From: DATGMS01 sp040905145
Lineage (GTDB): Bacteria; Bacteroidota; Bacteroidia; Cytophagales; Cyclobacteriaceae
Length of the DNA stretch: 56,921 nucleotides
Assembly: GCA_040905145.1 (NCBI GenBank)
Contig: JBBDSC010000030.1
Coordinates: 1-56,921 of the forward strand
Direction: 5' to 3'
In this document: positions 43,411-52,311 of the stretch, in pieces
Layout: the number at the start of each line of letters is the position of its first letter
How positions within the stretch are numbered: the stretch's first letter is position 1
Position numbers and translations under genes: made by a program
The notes under the pieces: model-generated
Told to the model about the DNA's origin: nothing
What the model saw: the letters and a program-made list of their open reading frames with translations, nothing else
The model's database searches: none

Positions 43411-43434
43411 GCAAAGTAAAAATTTTAATGTTCA

Positions 43435-44703
43435 ATGAAGAGAGATCAAATAGTATTTGACCTTATTGATAAGGAGGAAAACCGTCAAAAAATCGGGATT
43501 GAATTAATTGCTTCGGAAAATTTCACCAGTAAACAAGTGATGGAAGCAGCCGGCAGCGTATTGACCAATAAATATGCAGAGGGACTTCCCAAGAAGCGGT
43601 ACTACGGAGGTTGTGAAGTGGTGGATAAGATAGAACAATTGGCTATAGATCGGGCCAAAGAGCTCTTTGGGGCTACTTGGGCCAATGTACAGCCCCACTC
43701 TGGGGCACAAGCTAATGCGTCGGTATTCCTGGCCTGTCTTCAGGCAGGAGATGCTATTCTTGGTTTTGACTTGTCACATGGAGGCCACCTGACCCATGGT
43801 TCCCCCGTGAATTTTTCAGGGAAATTATATGATTCTCATTTTTATGGTGTGGAGAAAGAAAGTGGGTTGATTGATTATGATAAAGTTGAAGCAAAAGCAA
43901 AAGAAGTAAAACCCAAATTATTGATTTGTGGTGCATCAGCATATAGTAGGGACTGGGACTACGCAAGATTAAGGGCAATAGCTGATGGGGTGGGTGCCAT
44001 ATTGGTGGCTGATATTGCTCATCCTGCTGGATTGATTGCCAGGGGCTTATTAAGCGATCCTTTGGATCATTGCCATATTGTGACTACGACTACCCACAAA
44101 ACCTTGAGGGGGCCAAGAGGGGGGCTGATCTTGATGAGAGAAGACTTTGCGAATCCTTTCGGGCTAACCAACTCCAAAGGAGTGTTGAAGAAAATGTCGG
44201 CGCTGTTGGATGCCGCAGTATTCCCGGGCACCCAAGGAGGGCCTCTGGAGCATATTATAGCTGCCAAAGCAGTTGCTTTTCAAGAAGCCCTTTCTGATGA
44301 TTACATGGATTATATTGTTAAAGTAAAGCAAAATGCGGCTGTGATGGCGGATGCTTTTGTGGAAAAGGGATATAAAATAATATCTGGGGGAACAGATAAT
44401 CACTTGATGTTGATTGATCTCGGAAATAAAAATCTCACGGGCAAGCAATCGGAGGAAACATTGGGCAAGGTGGATATCACAATCAACAAAAACATGGTAC
44501 CTTTTGATACAAGGTCCCCATTTGTCACTTCAGGCATGAGAATTGGCACCGCTGCAGTTACCACCAGGGGCTTGAATGAAAAAGACATGTTGAAAATCGT
44601 TGATTTGATAGACCGGTCATTGACCGATCATGATAACGAAGCAGCACTTGACCAAATACGAAAAGAAGTGAACGATTGGATGGTTCAATTCCCTTTATAC
44701 TAA
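43435..44703 (+). CDS. glyA: Serine hydroxymethyltransferase
   Basis: 422 residues. IGIELIASENFTSKQVMEAAGS, NVQPHSGAQANASVF and the PLP lysine Lys222 in VTTTTHKTLRGPRGG identify it. It interconverts serine and glycine with transfer of the one-carbon unit to tetrahydrofolate. tatC follows after 12 bases and rpiB directly after that, so glyA-tatC-rpiB should form one operon. Confidence 0.98.
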   Translation: MKRDQIVFDLIDKEENRQKIGIELIASENFTSKQVMEAAGSVLTNKYAEGLPKKRYYGGCEVVDKIEQLAIDRAKELFGATWANVQPHSGAQANASVFLACLQAGDAILGFDLSHGGHLTHGSPVNFSGKLYDSHFYGVEKESGLIDYDKVEAKAKEVKPKLLICGASAYSRDWDYARLRAIADGVGAILVADIAHPAGLIARGLLSDPLDHCHIVTTTTHKTLRGPRGGLILMREDFANPFGLTNSKGVLKKMSALLDAAVFPGTQGGPLEHIIAAKAVAFQEALSDDYMDYIVKVKQNAAVMADAFVEKGYKIISGGTDNHLMLIDLGNKNLTGKQSEETLGKVDITINKNMVPFDTRSPFVTSGMRIGTAAVTTRGLNEKDMLKIVDLIDRSLTDHDNEAALDQIRKEVNDWMVQFPLY

Positions 44704-44715
44704 AATAATAAAAGA

Positions 44716-45555
44716 GTGGCACTGGATCAATTTAGAGAAGAAGAAGAGGAAGAATCAGGTATGTCCTTTTTAGATCATTTGGAGCAATTGCGTTGGCATT
44801 TGCTCAGATCTGTTTCAGCAGTATTTATTTTTACTGTTCTGGCGTTTTTATCAAAGAGTTTTATTTTTGGAGTGGTTATTTTAGGCCCTTCTAGAGTGGA
44901 CTTTATAACCTATACAACGCTTTGCAGGATATCAGAAGCTTTGTCAATACCGGCACTATGTATAGATGAACTGCCTTTTATCATACAAAGCCGTCAGATG
45001 ACTGGGCAATTCTCCATGCACATGACCTCGAGTTTAGTGGTTGGCCTAATCGCCGCTTTTCCCTATCTTTTTTGGGAAATATGGAGATTTATTAGCCCCG
45101 GCCTGCACTTGGGGGAAAGAAGTGCTGCAAGAGGGGCCGTTTTCTTTGTTAGCTTGTTGTTCTTTTTAGGGGCTGCCTTTGGGTATTTCATATTGGCTCC
45201 CTTATCTATCAATTTTCTTTCCAACTATCAGGTGGATCCTTCCATCATGAATGAGTTTGATATCACTTCCTACATATCCACCCTCACCATGCTGGTGATT
45301 GCTTCTGCGCTAATGTTTCAGCTTCCTGTGGTGATATATTTCTTGTCCATGTCGGGTTTAGTATCGGCTGCATGGCTTAGATCTTATAGAAGACATGCTA
45401 TTGTCGTGATACTGATTATTTCAGCATTGATTACCCCACCGGATATAATTAGCCAGTTGTTGATATGCATGCCTATTATAGTATTGTATGAAGTAGGTAT
45501 CAACATTGCCAAAAGACTGGAGAAAAAAAGAGCAAGGGAGTTTGAGGATCTTTAA
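44716..45555 (+). CDS. tatC: Sec-independent translocase TatC
   Basis: 279 residues from a GTG start. SGMSFLDHLEQLRWHLLRS at the N-terminus, then six membrane segments. Between the first and second a loop of about 60 residues (ITYTTLCRISEALSIPALCI, FIIQSRQMTGQFSMHMTSS) contains the extension typical of Bacteroidota TatC. Conserved PYLFWEIWRFISPGLHLGER follows. It is the receptor of the twin-arginine pathway. tatA is not in the window. The ending KRLEKKRAREFEDL is a charged cytoplasmic tail. Confidence 0.95.
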   Translation: MALDQFREEEEEESGMSFLDHLEQLRWHLLRSVSAVFIFTVLAFLSKSFIFGVVILGPSRVDFITYTTLCRISEALSIPALCIDELPFIIQSRQMTGQFSMHMTSSLVVGLIAAFPYLFWEIWRFISPGLHLGERSAARGAVFFVSLLFFLGAAFGYFILAPLSINFLSNYQVDPSIMNEFDITSYISTLTMLVIASALMFQLPVVIYFLSMSGLVSAAWLRSYRRHAIVVILIISALITPPDIISQLLICMPIIVLYEVGINIAKRLEKKRAREFEDL

Positions 45556-46002
45556 ATGAAACCCATGTCTAAAACTATTGCTATCGGAGGAGACCATGCA
45601 GGTTTTGAATACAAAAAGAAGCTGGCCGGAATACTTACATCGGCAGGGTATGAAGTGAAGGACTTTGGGCCCTTTTCGGACGCTTCGGTGGATTACCCGG
45701 ATTATGTCCATCCGCTCTGTAAGGCGATTGAAGCTGGCCAAATGCACATGGGCATTATAATCTGTGGAAGTGGAAACGGCGTGGCCATGACAGCCAATAA
45801 ACATCAGGGAATAAGGGCGGCCATTTGCTGGAACGAAGAACTTGCAGCACTTAGCCGTGGACACAATGACGCCAATCTTTTGGCCATTCCAGCCCGGTTT
45901 GTACCTTTTGAATTAGCGGAGAGGATGGCAAATACTTTCCTCTCTACCGATTTTGAAGGGGGTAGGCATCAGAACAGGGTAAATAAAATTGCCTGTAGAT
46001 AA
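45556..46002 (+). CDS. rpiB: Ribose-5-phosphate isomerase B
   Basis: 148 residues. KTIAIGGDHAGFEYKKKL, DYPDYVHPLCKAIEAGQ, IICGSGNGVAMTANKHQGIRA and LSRGHNDANLLAIPARFV are diagnostic. It interconverts ribose-5-phosphate and ribulose-5-phosphate. The ATG directly abuts the tatC stop; an ATG three codons later is an alternative. Cys73 of the CGSG site and Asp are present as expected. Confidence 0.96.
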   Translation: MKPMSKTIAIGGDHAGFEYKKKLAGILTSAGYEVKDFGPFSDASVDYPDYVHPLCKAIEAGQMHMGIIICGSGNGVAMTANKHQGIRAAICWNEELAALSRGHNDANLLAIPARFVPFELAERMANTFLSTDFEGGRHQNRVNKIACR

Positions 46003-46026
46003 TTATAATAAGCAGGTAATGGATAT

Positions 46027-47430
46027 CTAAGGCTGGTTCAATTTATAAATCCCTTCTCTTTCCAATGAATAATACCCCCTTAGTTCGGGGAAATGTTCAA
46101 GAAGGTCGGCAAAGATGTGATCCTCATCGATAATGTATTCAGGCCTTTCCCGTGCAAAAGCTAAATAAATAGCTGTTAAGTTTTCGTAACTTTTATATTC
46201 CTTTAAAAACGGTTTAGATAAATGGTAGTTCAAAAAAGGACCGGCTAAGGAAGCATCCCTGTAATATCCGAGATCCTTTCCCAATACCAGTACTTTGGAA
46301 TTTTTGGTGAAGTCATATTGATTCCCTGAATTTACCGCATAGGTATATATTTGATCGGATATAATCTTATGATACGCCCATCCATAACCAACCAGGGGGA
46401 CCCCAAAAAAGAAGATGTAAAATAATATAGCCGTTAACTTTTTCCTGTTTAAGTAGAGAAATATTTGGCTGATAAAATAGGCCAGGCCTGGAAGGACCAC
46501 TACCAGTTGATAGGGGGCCTTTCGATTGGCTAAGATAATGGATAGAAGGGAAAATGCCAAAAATAAGATGATCAGTTGATTCTGTTTTTGCCGGCTAACA
46601 GTCAAATGCTTTAAGAGTGAGCCTAAGACAAAACCGATAAGAGTGAAAATGAAGGGCAAAAGAAATAAGATGGAAATGTCCCAATAGGAAGCATGGTGGT
46701 AAACATCAATAATCCAGGTAGCAAAAACAAATCCAAACAGGAAATCACCCAATCCATCTATCCAAAAATAATATAAGGCACAAATCAAAAAAGGCAAAAT
46801 ATATCCCACTAAGAAAAGTACTAATTGATGAAAGCTAAAGCCATTTATCATCACTCCGGCAACAAGTACAAAGGGTAAAAAAAACACCAATGGAAAATGA
46901 AAGCATACCGCGATACCTCCAAATAAACCAACCAACAAGATTGATTCCGTGCTGTAATGATGGCGTACCGTTTGGTAAAAAAGCTGGCCAAGTGCCAGCA
47001 ATACAAAAGTGGTACCCATGAGGGCAGGTGAAAGCGTAAGAAAATCAAAAGAGATATGGAAAAGTACGACCATCACCAATGCCGGTATATAGGTATTGTC
47101 CTCGAACGATTTACATTGAATAAACAAACTATTAATATAAGCCACCTGGAATAATATTGTTGCTCCTGCGATAAGCTGATAAGCAAAAAATGATTTACCG
47201 GCCATCAAATGAATCAGCCAGTAAATTCCTGATGAAAGAGGCCCATTATCATCAGTAATGTCGACATACATGGAATAACCGCTGCCCATTCTCTCTCCGA
47301 GAAGCCTCCAGATAAGTTCCGGTTGTAAAAGAGGTATTTCAAGTAACGCATATGGAATGCGTAAAATCAACATTAGGACTAAAATTCCTATTATCCGAAA
47401 AGGATCATTTAACTTAAAAAAACTCAGCAA
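46027..47430 (-). CDS. Polytopic membrane protein of unknown function
   Basis: 467 residues with about ten to twelve membrane segments. The start, MLSFFKLNDPFRIIGILVLML, resembles membrane proteins of the DUF6427 type but the protein is longer. Residues 50-70 carry YSMYVDITDDNGPLSSGIYW, a polar loop with acidic residues that is reminiscent of the first loop of GT-C glycosyltransferases (an Asp-rich catalytic loop). A soluble C-terminal tail (about 345-467) has no recognised motif. A glycosyltransferase or oligosaccharide-handling role is therefore only a suggestion. Confidence 0.7.
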   Translation of the reverse strand: MLSFFKLNDPFRIIGILVLMLILRIPYALLEIPLLQPELIWRLLGERMGSGYSMYVDITDDNGPLSSGIYWLIHLMAGKSFFAYQLIAGATILFQVAYINSLFIQCKSFEDNTYIPALVMVVLFHISFDFLTLSPALMGTTFVLLALGQLFYQTVRHHYSTESILLVGLFGGIAVCFHFPLVFFLPFVLVAGVMINGFSFHQLVLFLVGYILPFLICALYYFWIDGLGDFLFGFVFATWIIDVYHHASYWDISILFLLPFIFTLIGFVLGSLLKHLTVSRQKQNQLIILFLAFSLLSIILANRKAPYQLVVVLPGLAYFISQIFLYLNRKKLTAILFYIFFFGVPLVGYGWAYHKIISDQIYTYAVNSGNQYDFTKNSKVLVLGKDLGYYRDASLAGPFLNYHLSKPFLKEYKSYENLTAIYLAFARERPEYIIDEDHIFADLLEHFPELRGYYSLEREGIYKLNQP

Positions 47431-47498
47431 GGGTTATATATGTTGAAAGGTTAAGGCAATCTAAAGGTACGAAATTAAAGGTTAGTCATTTAATTCAC

Positions 47499-47506
47499 TA
47501 AATTTG
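47499..47506 (+). promoter_or_regulatory. Candidate -7 box of rbfA
   Basis: TAAATTTG matches TAnnTTTG, 18 bases before the rbfA ATG; no well-placed TTG for -33. Confidence 0.45.
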
Positions 47507-47524
47507 CATCAATAATTATCAATT

Positions 47525-47905
47525 ATGGAAAGTAAGCGTCAGCAAAAATATGCTAAATTGATCCAAAAAGAGCTTGGGGAGATTTTTCAAAAGGAATCTA
47601 AATCATTGGTGGGAAATGCCATGATCACCATCACCCGGGTGCAGATGAGCCCTGATCTGAGCCTGGCCAAGGTGTACATGAGCTTTCTTTTAGCCAATAA
47701 CAATGAACTCTTTGATCGGATAAATGAAGCAAAAAAGTCAATCAGAAGAAATTTGGGAAACAGGATAGGGAAAAGCGTGAGAATAGTTCCTGAAATTGCC
47801 TTCTTCCTAGATGAATCCTCAGCTTATGCCCAGCATATGGATAAGGTAATTTCTAAGTTGGATATTCCCGAAGCCCCAGAGGAAGATAAGGAAGAAGAAA
47901 ATTAA
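47525..47905 (+). CDS. rbfA: Ribosome-binding factor A
   Basis: 126 residues. MESKRQQKYAKLIQKELGEIFQ, then a KH-like fold with MITITRVQMSPDLSLAKVYMSF and VRIVPEIAFFLDESSAYAQH, all as in RbfA. The last 15 residues are acidic. It matures the 30S subunit at low temperature. An FtsX-type permease follows after 11 bases, the usual gene pair in this phylum. Confidence 0.95.
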   Translation: MESKRQQKYAKLIQKELGEIFQKESKSLVGNAMITITRVQMSPDLSLAKVYMSFLLANNNELFDRINEAKKSIRRNLGNRIGKSVRIVPEIAFFLDESSAYAQHMDKVISKLDIPEAPEEDKEEEN

Positions 47906-47916
47906 CCCACTTTATT

Positions 47917-49140
47917 TTGAACCTCTCCTTTTTTATAGCATCCCGATATTTCCGCAGTAGGAAAAAACGAAACTTTATTACAGTGCTTTCCCGCATATCC
48001 ATGATTGGTGTAGCGGTTGGGACTATGGCCTTGGTTATCGTACTTTCAGTTTTTAATGGCCTTGAAGATCTGATCAGGGGCTTATATGCTTCTTTTGATG
48101 CGGAATTAAAAATTGAAGCTGCGGTGGGAAAGTCCTTTGAAGTGAATGAAACATGGCTTGATTCCATCAGGAATATATCCGGAGTAGCGATATTGACAGA
48201 GGTTATTGAAGATAATGCACTTCTCCGCTATCGGGACAATCAAATAGTTGCAAGAATTAAAGGGGTATCCGATAATTTCCTCCATCAGGATAGGTTTTCT
48301 AAAGGTTATTTTTCAGGTGATATGTCATTAGGCACAGAGAAGCAACCAGCGGCTATCTTAGGTAGGGGAGTAGGCTATTTTTTGACAGTTGATTTGGACA
48401 ATGAGTTCGATTTGCTGCAGGTTTTTTATCCCAAAACCCCAAGATCAGGATCCATAGATCCCAGAAATATGTATAATCGGGATGTAATTAAACCCGTGGG
48501 CTATTTCAGTATCGAAAAGCAGTTTGATGATGAATATGTTATTGTTCCACTTGACTTTGCCAAAAATCTCCTAAATTATGGAAATAAAAGGACTGCTTTG
48601 GAATTAAAAGTAGAGGAGGGATATGATATTGGCAAAGTTAAAAGCTTACTGAGAAGCCAATTAGGAGGAGGCTTTTTAGTGAGGGACACAGACGAACAAC
48701 ATGCCGGTTTGCTCCTTACCATAAAGCTTGAAAAGCTTTTTGTATTCCTTACCCTCACTTTTATTTTGGCAGTTGCTTCATTTAACATTTTTTTTTCCCT
48801 TAGCATGTTGGCCATAGAAAAGAAAAAGGACATTGCTGTACTATTTGCCATGGGGGCTACAGATAAGCTAATAAGGGCCATTTACATAAAGCAGGGGGCC
48901 ATTATTGCCTTTAGCGGTGCAGCGGTAGGCTTGGTACTCGGTTTTTTGATCTGTTGGATTCAGGATACTTATGGGTTGGTTTCCCTAGGAGTTACTTCCT
49001 CCATTGTAGAAAGTTACCCGGTAAAGATGATATGGACGGATTTTTTATATACTAGTCTTAGTGTGGTAGGCATAACCTTTCTTGCCTCCTACAGACCGGC
49101 CTTAATTGCCTCCCGGGTCAACACGGTAGATCATTTATAA
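47917..49140 (+). CDS. ABC transporter permease, FtsX/LolC-LolE-like
   Basis: 407 residues from a TTG start (NLSFFIASRYFRSRKKRNFI); no ATG gives a plausible start. One N-terminal membrane helix (about 25-50, RISMIGVAVGTMALVIVLSV), a large MacB-like periplasmic domain and three helices in the last 120 residues make up the FtsX fold. The loop FNGLEDLIRGLYASFDAELKIEA and the region of LFAMGATDKLIRAIYIKQGAI match LolC/E. It probably releases lipoproteins from the inner membrane with an ATPase partner; no LolD gene is adjacent. Confidence 0.9.
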   Translation: MNLSFFIASRYFRSRKKRNFITVLSRISMIGVAVGTMALVIVLSVFNGLEDLIRGLYASFDAELKIEAAVGKSFEVNETWLDSIRNISGVAILTEVIEDNALLRYRDNQIVARIKGVSDNFLHQDRFSKGYFSGDMSLGTEKQPAAILGRGVGYFLTVDLDNEFDLLQVFYPKTPRSGSIDPRNMYNRDVIKPVGYFSIEKQFDDEYVIVPLDFAKNLLNYGNKRTALELKVEEGYDIGKVKSLLRSQLGGGFLVRDTDEQHAGLLLTIKLEKLFVFLTLTFILAVASFNIFFSLSMLAIEKKKDIAVLFAMGATDKLIRAIYIKQGAIIAFSGAAVGLVLGFLICWIQDTYGLVSLGVTSSIVESYPVKMIWTDFLYTSLSVVGITFLASYRPALIASRVNTVDHL

Positions 49141-49259
49141 TTGTAAAAGCATCAATTATATTAAAAAATAGCAGGAATAAATGCGTATTTTGCGAGCTAT
49201 TGAATCCGAAGATTAGTCCCGCTAATTTGGGGTTGCTCTGTTTAATAATAAAAAAATTT

Positions 49260-52193
49260 ATGAAAGTTTCTGTAGAGAAGCCATTCGAAATTGTTTATAC
49301 CCTTTTTAGCCATGAGTTTTTAGGGATTCTTTTTGAATCTTTTGCCATACAGCTGGATGAAAAGGGAAGACACTCTCTTGCCTATCAGAATATTTCCTTC
49401 AAAAATGCCGCCGATTTTGAGACAGGGCTGGATAAAAATGATTATGAGCTTATCAAGCTGATGGATAATATGCAACAGGAGGCGATAGTCAAAAAATTCA
49501 ACGTTAAGAATATGAAACCTAAGGATTATCTTAGGAAAATATTTGAAGACCAAGCCTCCAATGCTTCCAATAAGGAGATACAAAAACAAATTGAATACCG
49601 TTTAGAGATCGTAAGGTCCAAGATCCTGGAAAAAATCAATGGTAAAAGACTTTTCGAAATGGGGAATGATGGGAATCCTATTTGGAAAGAAATTGCCATT
49701 ATGCCGGAGAAGGCCTCGGTGCTTTTTCATTTTAGAAGAAATGAGGAAAACACCCATTATTTCCCAACCATTAAATATGGGGGGGAAAGACTGGATTGGC
49801 AATATAAGGGGGGATATTTAATCTGTAAAGAACCTGCTTGGCTGGTGGTAGAGAATAAGCTCTTCAGTTTTGAAAAGAATGTAGATGGCAAAAAGCTCAG
49901 GCCTTTTCTCAACAAAAAGTTTATAGTCGTTCCGAGGAAAGTTGAGAAATCCTATTATGAAAAATTTGTAAAGCAATTGGTATCCTCCTTTGATGTGTAC
50001 GCCAAAGGGTTTGATATTAAAGTCGACCGCTCCCGGCCTGAGGCCTTATTGAGCCTGAGTGTCCTTCAGGATAACCCCCCTTTGGATTTGTTTGAATCAA
50101 AAACAGAACCAGAAGAGGATAAAATTGTTTTTGATTTGAAATTCAAATATGGGCCTTATTCATTCCGCTCCGACCAAAAAGCAAACAATAATGTGGAACT
50201 GGAACAAAATGAAGATAATTTTACTTTTCACAAAGTAATCAGGGACCTGGAAAAGGAAAAATCCTATAGTGATTATCTGAAGGATCTGGGTCTTCCTGTG
50301 CGTTTTTCCCGGTACGCAATGGAAAAAGCAAGGGCTTTTGACTGGATCAATATAAACAGGGAAGCATTGGAGGAACGGGGGGTAAAGATTCTGCAGAATA
50401 CCAGTGAGAAGGGGAAACAGTATTTTTTTGGTAGGGCCTCAATTTCTGTGGAAGTGCATGAAAACATCGACTGGTTTGATGTCAATGCCATTATCAAATT
50501 TGGTTCCATGGAAATTCCCTTTTCCAAGATCAGAAGGATGCTTACGCAGGGAAAATCTGAATTTGAATTACCCAATGGAAAAATTGCGGTGATTCCCAGT
50601 TCTTGGTTTGTGAATTACTCCGAGATTTTTTCTTTTCTTGAGGATGAAAAAAAGGCTCCGGAAAAAATGGTGTTGAAAAAGCACCATATTGCCTTGGCCA
50701 ATGAATTGCAGAAAGGAAATTTGATCCGGCTCACCTTAAGCCGAAAATTGGAAAAGCTCAAGGATTTTTCCAATATAGATGCTTATGAGCTGCCGGAAAC
50801 TTTTAATGGAACTCTTAGGCCTTATCAAAAAGCAGGGTACGACTGGCTTCGTTTCCTGAATGAATATAACTTTGGGGGCTGTCTGGCTGATGATATGGGG
50901 CTGGGGAAGACGGTACAGGCTTTGGCTTTACTTGCACACGAAAAGAAAAGTACGAAAGGTGCTACCTCATTATTGGTGATGCCCACTTCTTTGATATACA
51001 ACTGGGAATTGGAAGCCCGCAAATTCACACCTAACCTGAAAATCCTGGTGTATACAGGTTCGCAGAGAATCAAAGACAGCAGCCGTTTCAATGCGTATGA
51101 TTTGGTGTTGACCTCCTATGGAATTACAAGATTGGATGTTGATATTCTAAAGAAGTTTCATTTCAATTATATCATATTGGATGAATCGCAGGCCATCAAA
51201 AATCCCGGTAGTATCATCGCGAAAGCAGTAAATAATTTATCCTGCCGAAATAAGCTGATTCTTACCGGCACTCCGGTAGAGAATGGTACCATGGATCTTT
51301 GGTCTCAAATGAATTTTGTAAATGCTGGCTTATTGGGCAGCCAGGGGATATTCAAAAAACAATTTCTTCAGCCCATAGAAAAGAAGAATGATATGGATAA
51401 GGCGGCCAAGCTCCACGCAATGATTAAGCCGTTTATTCTAAGAAGATTAAAAACCCAGGTGGCAACAGATCTTCCTGAAAAGGTAGTTCAAGTGAAATAT
51501 TCTTCCATGACCCCGGAACAGGAGAAAGCATACCAGGAGGTCAAAGGTTTTTACCGCGAGAAGATCATCAAAGATATGTATGTTCCTGGTGTGAAAAACC
51601 AGCAATTCACCCTGCTTCGTGGTCTTACACAGCTTAGACAAATTGCGAATCATCCAAAACTTACTGATACCCTTTATAAAGGGGGATCGGGTAAGTTGGA
51701 GGATATTATCTTTATGATAAGGTCAACCGCCAGTGAAGGGCACAAAGTTTTGGTGTTTAGTCAATTTGTAAGGCATTTGACCATTGTCAGAAATTTTTTG
51801 GAAGAAGAAGGTATTTCCTTTGCTTACTTGGATGGCAATACCAAAGATCGTCAGGCACAAGTGGAGGCTTTTCAGCAAGATAGTGAGGTAAAAATATTTC
51901 TGATTTCCCTTAAGGCAGGCGGGGTGGGCCTTAATCTGACCTCCGCGGAATATGTGTTCCTGCTTGATCCTTGGTGGAATCCAGCGGTGGAAGCACAAGC
52001 CATTGATAGAGCCCATAGGATTGGTCAGGAAAATAAGGTCATTATTTATAAATTTATCACAAGGGAAACGGTTGAGGAAAAAATCATGGCCCTTCAAGCG
52101 CGGAAAATGGCCCTGGCTGGTGAACTTATCAGTACAGAGGAAAGCTTTATGAAGAGCCTGAGCAAAGATGATATTTCGGCACTTTTGGATTAG
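49260..52193 (+). CDS. SNF2-family DNA/RNA helicase-like ATPase
   Basis: 977 residues from the ATG at 49260; a TTG 20 codons earlier is less likely. The N-terminal 530 residues form a SNF2-associated region typical of bacterial members. Motif I is GCLADDMGLGKTVQALALL (around residue 545), motif II ILDESQAIKNP (around 640), motif III LTGTPVENGTMDLWSQ, motif V GGVGLNLTSAEYVFLLDPWW and motif VI QAIDRAHRIGQ (around 920). The motif II box is DESQ instead of DEAQ/DEAH. It translocates on or remodels nucleic acid-protein complexes. No nuclease or methylase neighbour suggests a defence system, so it is likely a housekeeping repair or transcription ATPase. Confidence 0.93.
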   Translation: MKVSVEKPFEIVYTLFSHEFLGILFESFAIQLDEKGRHSLAYQNISFKNAADFETGLDKNDYELIKLMDNMQQEAIVKKFNVKNMKPKDYLRKIFEDQASNASNKEIQKQIEYRLEIVRSKILEKINGKRLFEMGNDGNPIWKEIAIMPEKASVLFHFRRNEENTHYFPTIKYGGERLDWQYKGGYLICKEPAWLVVENKLFSFEKNVDGKKLRPFLNKKFIVVPRKVEKSYYEKFVKQLVSSFDVYAKGFDIKVDRSRPEALLSLSVLQDNPPLDLFESKTEPEEDKIVFDLKFKYGPYSFRSDQKANNNVELEQNEDNFTFHKVIRDLEKEKSYSDYLKDLGLPVRFSRYAMEKARAFDWININREALEERGVKILQNTSEKGKQYFFGRASISVEVHENIDWFDVNAIIKFGSMEIPFSKIRRMLTQGKSEFELPNGKIAVIPSSWFVNYSEIFSFLEDEKKAPEKMVLKKHHIALANELQKGNLIRLTLSRKLEKLKDFSNIDAYELPETFNGTLRPYQKAGYDWLRFLNEYNFGGCLADDMGLGKTVQALALLAHEKKSTKGATSLLVMPTSLIYNWELEARKFTPNLKILVYTGSQRIKDSSRFNAYDLVLTSYGITRLDVDILKKFHFNYIILDESQAIKNPGSIIAKAVNNLSCRNKLILTGTPVENGTMDLWSQMNFVNAGLLGSQGIFKKQFLQPIEKKNDMDKAAKLHAMIKPFILRRLKTQVATDLPEKVVQVKYSSMTPEQEKAYQEVKGFYREKIIKDMYVPGVKNQQFTLLRGLTQLRQIANHPKLTDTLYKGGSGKLEDIIFMIRSTASEGHKVLVFSQFVRHLTIVRNFLEEEGISFAYLDGNTKDRQAQVEAFQQDSEVKIFLISLKAGGVGLNLTSAEYVFLLDPWWNPAVEAQAIDRAHRIGQENKVIIYKFITRETVEEKIMALQARKMALAGELISTEESFMKSLSKDDISALLD

Positions 52194-52215
52194 AAAAAGG
52201 GAGTGCAAAAAAAGT

Positions 52216-52251
52216 AGAGTAAGAATATCATAGCCATGATACCCTTACTCT
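52216..52251 (-). terminator. Terminator of the SAF-domain gene
   Basis: AGAGTAAG (52216-52223) and CTTACTCT (52244-52251) form an 8-bp stem, with TATCAT/ATGATA pairing inside. On the minus strand the stem is followed by a T-run (plus-strand A-run at 52207-52213), so it serves the minus-strand gene 52312-53502. It may also stop the SNF2 transcript. Confidence 0.8.
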
Positions 52252-52311
52252 AAAAAAAATACCGAAATCTACTATAAAAAAATCAACCAAAAAAATAATA
52301 ATTAGTCAGCT

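Noticed and set aside
49260..52193. SNF2 ATPase as part of a phage-defence island
   Set aside because: Neighbours are rbfA, a Lol-like permease and a dehydrogenase; no nuclease, methylase or phospholipase, so a defence role has no contextual support.
51723..52208. 161-codon minus-strand frame over SNF2 C-terminus
   Set aside because: Antisense to motifs V and VI of the ATPase; a shadow.
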